From: Akanthomyces muscarius | Lineage: Eukaryota; Ascomycota; Sordariomycetes; Hypocreales; Cordycipitaceae | Direction: 5' to 3' | Length of the DNA: 64,000 nucleotides | NCBI RefSeq assembly: GCF_028009165.1 | Contig: NC_079246.1 | Span: 682,001-746,000, forward strand | Made by a program: the position numbers and the translations under genes | Shown: positions 1-12,149 of the stretch, piece after piece | Numbering within the stretch: position 1 is the stretch's first letter | Layout: each line of letters starts with the position of its first letter | Notes under the pieces: generated by a model | The model's database searches: none | What the model was told of the DNA's origin: nothing | The model's input: only the letters and a program-made list of their open reading frames with translations

Positions 1-1093
1 CACCTCTACCTACCTACCTAGACTCTTCGCTGTGCAGGTCTTATTAGCGCGCAGGGGATGCCCGCTCCTCTCCCATGCTCATCCGTCCAACCAACACGGC
101 GCACCCAGCTGCCAGCCTGCCAGCCCGGACTAGCAGGGGGTCATTGTAGAAAGCAGCCCCCGTCCTTAGCAGAAATAATACTGGTAATAATAAAGAAGCA
201 CGCAAAAAATCACCAATGCGCCTGGTAGCGCGGTACCATGCCATGCCATGCGGACCACCCACCCCCAGTCTCGGTCCATGCGAGCCCAGCCAGCCTACCA
301 GTACCAGTCAGTACCTACCACGCACCACACACCACCACCACCTTACTGGTGTTATTTAGCTTGACGTTGCTATTGCTAGCCTGCCGCCTTTTTTCGTCAC
401 CGCGTCCCGTTTCCTTTCTTTTTGCTTCCCGTCTCGTTCTTTGCCTTCCAAAGTCCCTCGCAATATCCTCTATTTTATTTTCCCCGGCACCGAGGGTTTG
501 CAGCGACCGCTTCCGTCACCACCCTCACCTCGCTACGGTCATGTATCCTGCTCCCTGTGCTCTGCGCCCCAAGTGCCCGTGAGCTGCTCTGTCCCCCCGC
601 GCCACCGACCACCGCCGCTCTTCCACCAACCGACCTGCCTCGCAGCGGAAAAGCCTCCGCCCCCCGGTATACCTCTGCTGCCCTGCACTGGTACGTTTTT
701 CTTATTCCAGCCTCGTCTGCCTGCCAAAAAAAATCATCCTCCAGAAACTTCTCTGCATGCGCACAACGCATTTCCACGAACCCCTCCTACTATTTGCCCA
801 GCAACAACAAGTCGCGCCCCGACAACCCAAGCTTCTCTTATCCCGCCATATTCCATCCAGAGCAGACGACGTCGCGGCACTTCCCAGACTAATGCGCAAG
901 CTTGCCAGCTGCTTCCAGACCGAACCGACCTGACATCCGGCATACACAGACGCACTCGACAGACCGGCTCCTCCTCCGCCTGCCCACGGCTTCCCAACCT
1001 CGACACACGGTCTACCGTCGAGACTCTGCGCTCGGCGGAGCCGCTGTTCCTCCCACCTGCTCGGATCGCGCGCTCCCAGCCGCCACGGCCGAC
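1..1093. promoter_or_regulatory. Upstream region and probable long 5' leader of the LTE1-type gene
   Basis: No convincing coding region is seen. The stretch starts with a short CCTA-type repeat (about 7-21). From about 360 onward it is pyrimidine-rich and C-rich, as is typical of fungal promoters and 5' leaders. Several open frames cross it on both strands but have no codon bias or recognisable motif. The transcription start cannot be placed from sequence alone. Confidence 0.45.
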
Positions 1094-4000
1094 ATGACAG
1101 CCTCAACCGCCAAGCCCTCCAAGAGGTCATCGCCGAAAGCTGTCGAGTTTCCCCCCTTGCTGTCCTCGTCATCCTCAGCTGCCGCCGCTTCCTCCTCGTC
1201 TTCCGCAAAGCCCGTAGCTCACAGGCTCCTCCGCAAAGGCTCCGTCGGCAAGCCGCCTCTCGTTCCCCTCACAGAGGCCCGGCAATACCAGCACGAGCGA
1301 TCTGCATCCCGCGGCGCCGCAAGGGAGACTGAGTCGGAAAAGTGGGATGCCAACCCAGACAACGCTTCGGCGGCCCGTGACGGACGCCAGTTCGCCGTTG
1401 CCAATGTGGGGAACCATGGCCGCATCTATTTGAGGTATGTCAAGCTCCTTTACCTCTCGGTCGGGCCTCGCAAACCTAGCTCTTCTTGTTCTCGGAAGCG
1501 GGTCGCTCGTCTTGCCCTTTCAAGAGCCCGCTGGAATGCCCATCCTGGCCTTGCATATACCCGGAAACCTCCCGAAACTTTAACCTCGACCACTAACACA
1601 GGCCCTTGCGCCGACTTACAGACCCTCGGTCCGTCGAAACAATTCTCTATCGCAGACCCAGCAGACTTTCAACCTGCCCACGACCCCTCCGCAATCCTTT
1701 CAGCTCCCACCAGCATCCTCGAACCAAAGTCGCATACACATCAGGCCTGCCGATGCCGCTGCCATGCCATGGGCCAACGTACCTCAAGACTCTCCCTTCA
1801 CCGGTAGCATGGCCAGTCTTCCCAACTCGCGCACGGCCAGCCGCCGGGGCACTCACCGCCGTGCGCTCTCCGACAGCACCATCCACGAAGTAACGGCTCC
1901 CAAGACGGCCGATTCGGCTGCTGCTCTGGCTGTTCCCAAGACTTCCATCGACGACGCTCGTCCGCGCACAATGGACGACCTCTCCGCCACCACGCCGCTC
2001 CTCAACATCAACATTCCCAACTGGCGCCTCGGCACCCCTCGATTTACTGTTCGCGGCACTGCCCTGATACGTGGCTCGTCTTACGCCCCAACGGAGGATT
2101 TGCGCTCAAGCTCTGCCTCGGTGCTCAACTCGCTGCCGCGCAGTCACCAGCCTGCTACAGAGTTTACTTGGAATAAGCCCACCGGAGTCTTTTTGCCGCC
2201 GGAGGATATCATTGCGCATGCTGCGCCGAAAAGCCCTAGTCCACCTTCATCTCTGAGGCTGCGGGCTATGCGATCCACCTATTTGTCTACACATCTCGTC
2301 ATTGAACCCGGCATGTTTACCGATCTCACCTTTCGCCCTGCATGTGACGATCGCCGACTCGTCCGCTATACTCCTACAACTGGCGCTGTCGCCGCCGCCA
2401 CACCTCCACGACTCGTTGCCGAAATCACTTCACCGAGCTTCCTCGACTATGAACTAATTTCCGACTTCTTCCTCACCTATCGATCTTTTCTGGACTCACT
2501 CGATCTTTTGCGCATGTTGTTTGCGAGGATGCGCTGGGCATTGGCTCGTCAAGACGAAGTTGGCATGATTGTTAGGGTCCGCACGTTTGTCGCAACGCGG
2601 CATTGGATTCTCAATTATTTTACAGACGATTTTCTCCTCAATTACGACCTCCGAAAAGAATTTTGCGACTTGCTCAACGGTGTAGTCGACGATCTCTCCG
2701 ACAATGTGCAAACTAGGACCGTGCAACTCAGAGTCATTGCCGAACTGAAAAAGTGCTGGCGCAGGGTCTGCGCGCATTACTGGGACGGTCCCAACTTTGA
2801 CGCCGCCCTCGGTGTTGAAGCTACAGTTATGCCTGGCGGCATTGCCGGCCATAGGGATCCGACACTGAGTCCGTCATACTGGCAAGCAGTCGGAGGCGAG
2901 CCCCAACTCGCCCAATCTCTGGTCAAGCACCAGGGTCCTGACGTCGGCTTCTCTACCGACACCAACAAAACTCCCAGGATTGGTGATTTCATCGTTTATG
3001 GCGATCGGCCCCTGACCCCGGAGAATATCGCCATGGACCTGGCACGTGCGCAGGAGGGCTCGCCTGCTAGCCTGGACAGCATGGATGTGGGCTCTTGCGC
3101 GTTCCCTGGTAAGACTATGAAGGGCATGCCCTCCTATGCCCAGCAGTGGGCTGCTCATCCTCACCCAGTGCACGCCACGGTCCAGACACAACAGTACGGG
3201 GTTGCCTCGGTTCCTCGAACGCTGGCTCCCAAGAAAGCACGCTCTGGACACGCACACAAGCGCAGCAACAGTGTCAACGACTCTCTCCAAGAGCACCTGT
3301 CCGAAAATGACGTCGAGTTTCCTACCATCCTGCCATCCGCCGGAAGTCTCGTTCGTGGCAATATTTTCCCTCCTGTTCAAGCCTTTGTCGATACTTCTGC
3401 CCAAGACTGCGGTGGCATGGCTCATCGCCAGACGACGGTGTTTACACCTCCGACTCGACGCATGTTCAAGGACAAGCCATTCCACGGCGCCATGTCTGGC
3501 ATTGGAATGAGGAAGCTTCTTGCCAGCGTGAGACGCGCATTGAGCGCCCGAGGTCAGGTCACTGCCCCTACGCAGGCCAATTTGACTCGCATCTCACCCG
3601 TAGGACCGCGCGATGTGGCCTCCAGACTACCAGGTACAGCTGTTGTTCCCCAGGAAGAAGCACAGCACTATGGTGGTCGACCAGCAGTCCGTATTGACCT
3701 TCTAGGCGCCGAGGTTGCCGAAGACTTCAAAAAGGCGGTGCGCGAGGAGCAGGCAGAGATTCGCATACTACCTGGCCCCTCGTCTGCCCCTCTACCGGTA
3801 GAGCCGAGTGGTCGCTTCCGTTTTGATGACCTGCCGCGCATTGAACACCAGCGCCCAACCAGTGACATGGGCATCACAACGGGCAGCAAGTCGATTGTCA
3901 TTGTTGATGACACGGTCCCGTTTGAAATGCATCGCAGTATGATGCACCAGCACGCCGAGGGACAGTCCGTCGAAACTCTCACCGACTCGTTTATGCCTGC

Positions 4001-6497
4001 CGCTACGGATCCCACGCCACCAAATACACCACCCGACGTTGACCGTGGCATTCCTCGACGATCTTCCTATCTCATCCACCCTCAGTCGACACAAAGCCCC
4101 GACGTCCTGCCGCCCTTCATCCCGGATCTCGCAACCCTTCAACAAGATGATGATTCTCGAATGTCGGAAGAAAACGGCAGACCTTCCTTTGCATCATCCC
4201 GGCACAGTCGACGTTACCCGCCTCTCAGTGGTGGCACCTTTCGAATGCACCGACGCGCTCGCTCATCCAAGACACATCAGTCCCTCAACTCGATATTGCA
4301 CCGTCGTCATAGCTCCCTTGCTAGCGGCTTGATGCCTCCGCCTACTATTCTCAGCTTGGATGCTGCCACCCTCTCCGACGCTTCTATGGGCGACTCGGAA
4401 GCCGCAGTACCTGAACCTCTCCGTGTACTCCGCCGCCGTCCTGGTGGTGATTTGCGTGCCGTCACAAAAGTTGGTGACCTTGACCACGAGACTCTTAGAA
4501 GGTCGCAATCTGTCGGGTCTATTGTCACGTACTCCGACTCTGTCCGTAGTACGAGCTTCTTTGGAGGAGTCCCCGACTCCGACGTTGATGCTGAATCCGA
4601 CTACGGCGATTACCACGTCGAGCGTCAGGAAGTATTTTCTGTCGGCCAATTGACCAAACAGCAGCCCAAGGCAGCGACAAAGCTCTCGCTCTTCAGCACT
4701 CATTCCTCTTCCAAACCGGCAGCGCGACCTTCGTTTGAAGCCGAGGCCCAGCGGCTTGCCCAGATCCCTGACGATGAGGACGATGGCGGCATTGAATCGG
4801 CGCTGCTCAAGCTCGAAGGCAAATTCAACCGCGGCTCCAAGGGCAGCGCAGCAGAGGCGGCCGAAGAAGAGGTCGATATCGAGAAGCTTGGCCGTGCCCT
4901 TCAATTTCTCGGTGGCGCACCAGCAGGCAGCACAGTTAGCAGACGTCATCAAGCATCCGGCAAGTCAAATGCTTCGAGCGTGGGCCCTGGCACTACCGAG
5001 GATCTGTCAGTGCCACGAAGTGAGGACACGGGTGTACGCTCATTTCTCTCCGAAGCTTCGATGGACTCGTATAACTCAATTCCACTGCTAGATAGGGGTT
5101 TGACTGAGGACGGTGGTAGCCGGAGAGTCAGCAGGGGCTGGGTAGAGAAGTCCATTCTCCGTGATTCAGAGGACCTCACCACAGTTGCCAGCAACGAGCT
5201 CCTCAAGACCTCAAGACTGTGCGACGTTGACTTTGATGACCAAATCACCGCCTCTGGAGATCAAGACTACGATGTGGTGGAAAAGACGGACAGCATAGAA
5301 AGAATCATGCCGGGCGATACGCAGCCAATGTCTCGCGACCATCAATCTTTCCTAGAAGATGACAGCTACGCCAATTCCGACATCTCGTCCGAAATGTCCA
5401 CGCAGGAATCAACGCCAGGACAGACGATGGACAACTTCCTTCGTCCAAGACGCAAGCTGCCACCCCATCCTCTGGGCGAGCCTCTAAGAGACTCTATGCT
5501 GCAGCCTGTTTCGCCACCCCTATCTACACCCCGTCAAGCGGCTTCGCCTACATTCCAATCCACCGAGGCCATGTACGCTTCCCGACCCCTTCCTCCCACC
5601 CCCGAGGCCACCCCCACCGCGCCGTGGACGCAGACTCTCCCCGGCTCACAGTCGTCACCCGCTGCACTCGAGATGCCTCGATCCGCACCGCACCCCGAGC
5701 CTGGCGCTAAGAAGTTCTCCGTGCACCTGCCCTTTATCCTCGCCTTTGACTCGGACATTCTCGCGCAACAGTTTACGCTGATTGAAAAGGACGCGCTGAA
5801 TGAGATTGACTGGAAGGAGCTGATTGAGATGAACTGGAAGAATGCTACTAGCAGTGGTTCTCGTTCGTGGGTGGACTTTTTGAGGAACAGCGACGCGCAC
5901 GGCGTCGAGGTGGTGATTGCGCGGTTCAACATTATGGTTAAATGGGCCATTTCGGAAATCGTGCTGACGCAGCACGTCGAGGAACGCGCACGCTGCCTCA
6001 TCAAGATGATTCACATCGCGGCGCACTGCCGCCGCTACAGAAACTTTGCGACGCTGGCGCAGCTGACCATTGCGCTGTCGAGCAACGACGTCACGCGGCT
6101 GGCCAAGACGTGGGCCATGGTGCCGGCGCACGACCTGCGCACCTTGGCCGAGCTGGAGGCGCTGGTGACGCCGACGCGCAACTTTCTCAACCTGCGAGCG
6201 GAGATGGAGGTGGGCACGGACACGGGCTGCATACCCTTTGTGGGCATCTACACGCACGACCTGCTGTACAATGCGCAGCGGCCGTCGGAGATTGCTAGCT
6301 CGCCGGACACGCCGCCGCTCGTCAACTTTGAGCGGTGCCGCATCGCGGCGGCGGTGGTCAAGGTGCTGCTGCGGCTGCTCGAGTCGAGTACGCACTATGC
6401 GTTTCGCCCGATTGAGGGCATCACGGAACGGTGTCTGTGGGTGGGTGCGCTCAGCGACGAGGAGATTCGGAGTCACTCGGAAGCACTGGAGCGCTGA
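1094..6497 (+). CDS. LTE1: Ras-family guanine nucleotide exchange factor, LTE1 type
   Basis: Two exons, 1094-1434 and 1622-6497, give about 1738 residues. The intron has donor GTATGT and a CTAAC branch at 1593-1597. The next AG at 1601 is too close to the branch and breaks the frame, so the acceptor at 1621 is used. A RasGEF N-terminal domain lies at about residues 355-505 (for example EITSPSFLDYELISDFFLTY). The catalytic CDC25-type RasGEF domain fills about residues 1480-1735 (starting FSVHLPFILAFDSDILAQQF, with NFLNLR and PFVGIY later). The roughly 970 residues between are low-complexity and rich in Ser, Pro, Asp and Glu. In yeast LTE1 acts in mitotic exit and spindle-position control by interfering with the Bfa1-Bub2/Kin4 arm upstream of the Tem1 GTPase; the same role here is inferred. 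The start at 1094 is the first in-frame Met after a long leader. Confidence 0.9.
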
Positions 6498-7787
6498 TGA
6501 GATACCAACTTTATACCCCTCTGGCGTTTTTCACTTTTATTCTCTTGATTCATTCAAATTGACTTGGGCGTCGAGCGAAGCATACAACGCATTCATTACT
6601 ATTGGCATTTTCTTGGGTTCTTTTACTCGGAGTTTTCTTTTTCACCACTATCACCACCACAGCGGGTATTCTCTTTACAATCGCTTATTTTTGCCATCTG
6701 TGATGAAGTCTCTACGACTTGGGTCACTTTTTCTGGGTTTCTTGTACATTGGTCGTGTTGGAGAGTCAATATCGACCTGTCTTCTTTTTTGGGGTGTTTT
6801 CTTTTCTTGGGTTTTGCATGCACACATTAACTGGCCACCGCTACTTGGATCTGGCTGCTTTTGTGCTTCGTCCCGTTTGTTTCGTTTTATAGTGGTTTTT
6901 AGATTGGTATCCCTTTTTGGAGACAAGTTTTGTCTGGTGGCAGAGAAGCGGGCGACGAGGAGGAAGATGGGGAGTGGGATCGGCGGCAATTGGCTTATAT
7001 ACCCTGGGTTCTCTTGTTGCGACGAGAGACCTGCTCTTTTTTTGGCAATTGAATGAAGTACATTCCAGAAACAGTGTTTACCTAAATGTCTGTGACGTCC
7101 GTTGTAATGAAGGCGGCCTCTCGACTCACTGCACCTCTTTCGCACAGCATGAAGGAGCTCTTCTCGGCCAAGTACCGCGACTAAATGTCACATTCACGAT
7201 GGATCGGCGGTTATGAAAAGAACGGATTTGTTGCGACTAAGACTAGAGAGTACAAACAATCCAGGCGGAATGACGGTCAAGTCCATCCCTCAACGCCAGC
7301 AGTACAGGGCTTTCCCTCTCCCTCCAGCGACTCGACTTGTTGTGAAGATGAAACAGCGAGCACCACAAAGGAAATATGAAGAATTCTTTTTAGTTGCAAA
7401 CCAATGAATGAAAAAGTCGACAACGGCCAAGGGCGAGTATCTTTCCCTCATTAGTACCAGCACAGCGCGTAACCCAAATGACTGCTTCCCCTCTTCCGGT
7501 CCCAGTCGTTTCCTAGAAGAAACGCAACAAAACTTTCATGGCTCTTTTCATCTTTTTGCATTTTTTTCTTTCTCCGGTTTTCAGCTTCCAGGAATCTCTC
7601 AAGCTTGTATGCCGTGCGTCGTTTTGCTTTTCTTTATTATTTCTCACGGGGTATCAACTCCAATATTCGACACGCATTTGCCTTCTTCCGTCTCTCAGAG
7701 AGCAAGAGTCGTTGTTTACCAGAGTTCAGCACCGCCGTCAGCAGGCAGAGCAGCGTCGCCGGCACCCGCCTGGACATCCCGAGATTC
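6498..7787. other. Convergent 3' region between LTE1-type gene and RPS0
   Basis: The two flanking genes point toward each other, so this 1.3 kb should hold two 3' untranslated regions. It is T-rich on the plus strand after 6500. The open frames present, for example 7538-8104 and 7605-8072, are antisense shadows of the RPS0 last exon or run through low-complexity sequence. No other gene is seen. Confidence 0.5.
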
Positions 7788-8828
7788 CTACCACTGGGAG
7801 TCCTTGGCGGCGTCGGCAGCCCACTCGGTGGAAGCGCCGGGGGCACCCCACTCCTGCTCGGTGGCACCGGCACCGTCCCAGCCGGCAGCGCCAGTGGCGC
7901 CAGCGGCACCAGGAGCGCCGGAGAAGCCAGCGGCGCCGGCGTCCCAGTCACCAGGGGCGGCCTGGAAGCCGGACTCGATGGCGGCAGGGCCCTCCTCCTC
8001 GGCGGCGGCCTTCTCCTCCTCGGCCTTGTCCTCAGCCTCGGCCTCGGGGTCGCGGTCTTGTTACCATGTTAGCTTTTTCCTTGTTCCAAACGAAGGGGTT
8101 TTAAGCCCCAGGAGCGATTTCAAGGGTACGTACAGAAGTAAAGATCGGGCATGACGTCCCAGGGGGTCTCGCGCGAGTAGATGGTGCCGCGGAGGCGCAG
8201 GACCTCGCGGGCGAGCAGCCACCAGACGGTACCGATGGCGTGGCGACCCTTGTTGTTGGTGGGGATGGCGACGTCGACGTACTCGGTGGGGGAGTCGGTG
8301 TCGCAGAGGGCAATGACGGGGATGTTGACGTACGAGGCCTCCTTGATGGCCTGGGCGTCGGTGCGGGGGTCGGTGACGATGATCAGGCGCGGCTCCTTGA
8401 AGGAGCGGGTGATGTAGTTGGTGAAGCTACCGGGGGTGAAGCGACCGGCGATGGGGGTGGCGCCGGTGTGCGCGGCGAACTTGAGGACGGCGCGCTGGCC
8501 GTAGGGACGGGCAGAGACGACGCAAATGTCGGCCGGGTTGTCGATGCCGACAATGATGCGGGCGGCGAGGACAATCTTCTCCCTGTTTGTTCATCTTGAT
8601 TAGTCGCCAATTCCAGCGCAGGCGTTTGGCACTCGTCGAGCTGCTCCGTTCAACATACCAGGTCTTGCCGACGTTCAGGACGTTGACACCATCGACACGG
8701 GTCTTCCACAGGTACGGCTCCATGTGCACCTGCAAGTTCTTGCTACCCAGGTGAGACTGGGCAGCCAGGAGCATCTCAATGTCCTGGCTGGTGGCGTTGA
8801 AAACGGACGGCAGGTTGCTGGGGGCCAT
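7788..8828 (-). CDS. RPS0: 40S ribosomal protein S0 (uS2)
   Basis: Three exons on the minus strand, 8828-8659, 8582-8134 and 8056-7788, encode 295 residues. The introns of 76 and 77 nt start GTATGT and GTACGT. The joins restore [20 protein letters not shown] and LYFYRDPEAE, which are hallmarks of eukaryotic uS2. The protein starts [20 protein letters not shown]. The C-terminal tail is Ala/Gly/Glu-rich and ends DSQW, as in the laminin-receptor/RPSA branch of the family. It is a structural component of the small cytosolic ribosomal subunit and is needed for 18S rRNA maturation. It lies head to head with the mitochondrial uS15 gene 359 bp away. Confidence 0.97.
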
Positions 8829-9187
8829 CTTGACTGATTTTCTCGTTGGAGGGGGTGAGGAAGGGAAGAGAATGCGAGGTGCGTGAGGGTCGTGGGAAAA
8901 GTTTCGCGATGCAAAGCCCGCCAGCCCACCAAAAATCAATTTTACCCAAAAATGTGTGCGAGAGCCCTCATTGCGCTAGTCTGCTTGTGGGCTAGGGCGA
9001 GCTGCAAAGCGAGAACGTCCCAAAGTGGTCAATACTACACGTGACTGATGCGCTAGTCCCTCTTGAGAATTTGCGGGGCCAGACCTCCTGGGCTGGCAAC
9101 GTGAGCGACTCTGGAGTGCTGGGAAATTTTGAAGTCGGGATCGCGGAGAGAGAGCTTCAACGACAGATATCAGCACATTCCGCCACA
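8829..9187. promoter_or_regulatory. Divergent promoter between RPS0 and mitochondrial uS15
   Basis: This 359 bp gap separates the start codons of two divergent ribosomal protein genes, one cytosolic and one mitochondrial. It must contain both promoters and both 5' leaders. No clear TATA box is seen. A stretch near 8930-8950 (AATTTTACCCAAAAATG) and a CACGTGA at 9039-9045 are candidate elements. Shared regulation is an inference from the layout. Confidence 0.5.
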
Positions 9188-10222
9188 ATGCCACCCAGAT
9201 TAGAGGCGCTGCAGCGTCTAGGCACGATGAACCGTAAGTATCCTTAGCGATTGGTCCTTTTCTCTTCAAAGCTCTCCAAATGAGAAGAAGCAATAGCCCA
9301 ATCTATGAGCACGAAGCTGACCTATCCCCAAGTCTGCCTGCGACCAGCAACGACAACCCCCAAGACGCCGCTCATGCCGCTCATCCAGACGGCCAACCTC
9401 TCGCAGCGCGAGCGCAAACGAAAGGCCAAACAGGACCCTTACCGCTGGGCGCAGGCGCAACAGCGCAAAAACGCCAACCTCAAGCGCCGCGGCGAGCTGC
9501 AGGCCGAGCGCGACGCCCTCCTCGGCGACCCCATCTGGGGCCACAAGACGCCCTTTATCGAGTCCCTCGAGACGGCCGCCCAGCCGACCGCCGCCAAGGC
9601 CGCCGACGGCAGCGACACGGCCGTCGTTGTCACGCCGCGCAGCCACTACCTTACCGATGCCGAGCTCGACGAGGTCGCGCAGCACGCGCACGCGCTGACC
9701 AAGCCCGTCGTCGGGGTCATCAGCTCGCAGCTCGAGGACAGCCTCGGCGAGGCTGAGTCGCAGACGCAGCACGACCGGCGGCACGCGCGCGCCGTCGAGG
9801 CCCTCCGCCGCATCACCGCCCTCGAGAACGGCAGCAAAAAGGACCAGTACCACTTCAATGTGCGGCGCATCGTCGACGCCTTTGGCCGGCACCGCACCGA
9901 CGGCGTCGTCCCGCCCAAGCCCGCGCCCATCAACCCGAGCACCGTCGAGATGCCCCCGCGCGCGGGTCCCGACACGGGCTCGTCCGAGGTGCAGATTGCC
10001 ATCCTCACGGCCAAGATCCGCAACCTCGCCGCCGCGCTGTCCGTCAACCGCGGCTACAAGGACATCCACAACAAGCGCAACCTGCGCCTCATGCTGCACA
10101 AGCGCCAGAAGCTCCTGCGCTACATGGAGAGGAAGGAAAAGGGCAGCGGGCGCTGGACAAACATGATTGAGAAGCTCGGTCTCACGCCCGCCATGTGGAA
10201 GGGGCAGATTGAGCTGCGATAA
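9188..10222 (+). CDS. MRPS28: Mitochondrial small-subunit ribosomal protein uS15m
   Basis: Two exons, 9188-9233 and 9333-10222, give about 311 residues. The intron has donor GTAAGT. The acceptor at 9332 keeps the frame (MNLCLRPATTT); an alternative acceptor at 9347 would also be in frame and drop five residues. The S15 domain occupies about residues 228-311, with GSSEVQIAILTAKIRNLAAA and HNKRNLRLMLHKRQKLLRYM. The N-terminal 225 residues form the extension typical of fungal mitochondrial S15, which makes the protein far longer than bacterial S15 (about 89 residues). It should bind mitochondrial 15S/12S rRNA in the small subunit. The short first exon presumably begins the mitochondrial targeting sequence. 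Confidence 0.93.
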
Positions 10223-10489
10223 ACGTTGTCACAATATAACACGCGGGGAAGCGAGAATGAGCGGAAACATCTGTAGAATAACTTTACTTCCTACATGTAC
10301 AATATGAAGCCACAAGAGCATCAGTGTAAGCCATTGTTTAACACAAACCACTACAAAGCCTTTTTAGTCTATGCCTCTCTCTCTCTGTGCAAAACGTGCT
10401 TTGTCAAACTGAATTCCGTCGACACATTAAAGCCTGGCGGCGGCGCTATACTACAATTATGCTGAAAACAAAACAATTCCAACCCGCGC

Positions 10490-11733
10490 TCAAGAGAAGA
10501 CGCTGATAAAGTTTCCGATGCGGTCCTTTTGGTTTTGAGCTATGCATTCGGCAATCCACGTAATGTTTCGAATTTCCTGCTGTCGTTAGTACATTATGCT
10601 CGTGTAACGGGGTTGAAGACTTACTTGTTCTCGTAGCTTGACCCAGCCATAGACAATGGCATATGTGAATTGTCTTGTAAAGGCGCTCTTAGAGATTTCC
10701 ATTTCCTTTTGGTAGAACAGGTCCTCGAGACTCTTGCCGTCGGTGCTGCCGCCACCCATATTGCCGGCGCCGGAGCTTCCACCTACCGCCACGGCGTCGA
10801 AAAAGGTCTTATAGTCGTGAACACCATCCACAGCTAGGCGGACGCCCTCAGCGTCGTCAGCACGGGAGAGCATCAGGGTGCCTTCGGGATATAGCTTGCC
10901 GAAGCTGGGATACAGCTTCTTGCGGTCGGCCTTGGACAGCTCCGTGCCAAAAGAGTTTAGCGTAATGTTGATGGCTCGTCGGTCTGCCTCAAACTCGAGC
11001 ATCTCGGACATGACCTCGGCCGTGGGCGTGCCAGACATGTCGGGGTGCGTGTTGACAAAGTTGTGAAAGTCTTCAAGGTAGTTCTTGTACAGTGTGTTGC
11101 GCACAATCTCAATGTTGAGCTCGTCCAGGTCCTGGTGGCTCAGACTGCCCTTGAAGTATTGGGCCAAGGGCGTCTCGATCAGGACGCTGTTGTAGAGTTC
11201 CTCAATGTTGGTGGCGACGCAGAGGACGGGCATCGTCTCGAACCAGCCGAGAGGGTGGCATCTGTCCAGCAGCTCGCGGGTATCACGTTCGTGCAGCGTG
11301 CCGGTGATGAGGAGCGCAACGTTGTCAATCATGTAGCCGTACGTAACGTAGTCCATAAATGTGGCAAGCGAGCCAACGGCGTTGGCACGGACATATCGGA
11401 ATTCAGAGATGAGCTTGTCGGTCGTCTTGGCGGCAAGGCTGGAGGTTGAGGGATTCGGAGGCAGGGAGGCCAGGAAGTCGCCATAGGCCGGGCCGAGTTG
11501 GAGCTTCAGATCTATGATGCATTAGTATGAGTGTATCTCAATTTAGCAGCTAGTGAAGCGCACCATCAATGGTCTCGCACTGCGTCAAGTTGTTGTAGGC
11601 GCCTGTGGTGAGCAGCCCATTGCGATAACCGCGGACAATGCCCTCGAGATAGCTGGTATGAGTTAGCTTCAGGCCTCCAGCATATAGTAGCATCGACGAA
11701 CCCGTTGTTGGCGTTGAAGAAGAGACCCTCCAT
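10490..11733 (-). CDS. VMA6: V-type ATPase subunit d
   Basis: Four exons on the minus strand, 11733-11702, 11652-11564, 11511-10625 and 10576-10490, give 364 residues, the usual length for this subunit. The three introns are only 49, 52 and 48 nt; the last carries a clear ACTAAC branch point. The joined N-terminus reads [20 protein letters not shown] and continues [20 protein letters not shown]. The end reads [20 protein letters not shown]. All of these are strongly conserved in VMA6/ATP6V0D. Subunit d sits on the membrane Vo sector and couples it to the central stalk of the vacuolar proton pump. An in-frame Met upstream (MPLDRILKYLLVK before MEGL) is rejected because family members start at MEGL. 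The 3' end faces the uS15m gene. Confidence 0.96.
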
Positions 11734-12149
11734 CTTAACCAGCAGATATTTCAGGATGCGGTCGAGAGGCAATGTCGGCGAATGGACGGATAGTAGCTTG
11801 GAATTGCAGATACCAAACTAGCCTGAGCGATGCCGTTCCGGTTTGACCTCAGCACTTACGACAGAGTTGTCGAGGCTGGCCGACCACTGACGCCTAGCTC
11901 CACGTGAGTGGGCGCCACTGCCAACTTTCCAGCCGGAAATACTAAAACGCCGGGTTCCGCACTAGCCCACTTCTGCCTCCAGTCCGACACCAAAAATTTT
12001 GGTCTCGATGGCAGAGCTTGTCAAAAAAATTTCCCAACCTATCTGCACCAAGACTTGCGCGCGCACATTGATCGCCCATTGCGCACCGCAAGTGATACTA
12101 ACAACCACAGAGCTTTGCAGGAGTGTTGTAGGGATTATTCACCTTGACA
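11734..12149. promoter_or_regulatory. Divergent promoter between VMA6 and NOP58
   Basis: A 416 bp head-to-head gap contains the promoters of both genes. CCACGTGAGTGG at 11899-11910 is a near-palindromic E-box-like site (CACGTG), a plausible binding site for a bHLH factor. No TATA box is obvious. Open frames crossing the gap do not look coding. Confidence 0.45.

Noticed and set aside
6238..7056. 272-codon plus-strand frame overlapping the LTE1 3' end
   Set aside because: It is a shadow in another frame of the RasGEF domain that runs on into the 3' region; no motif.
9266..10099. 277-codon minus-strand frame opposite mitochondrial uS15
   Set aside because: Antisense shadow with skewed Arg/Val/Gly composition; the plus strand has the recognised S15 domain.
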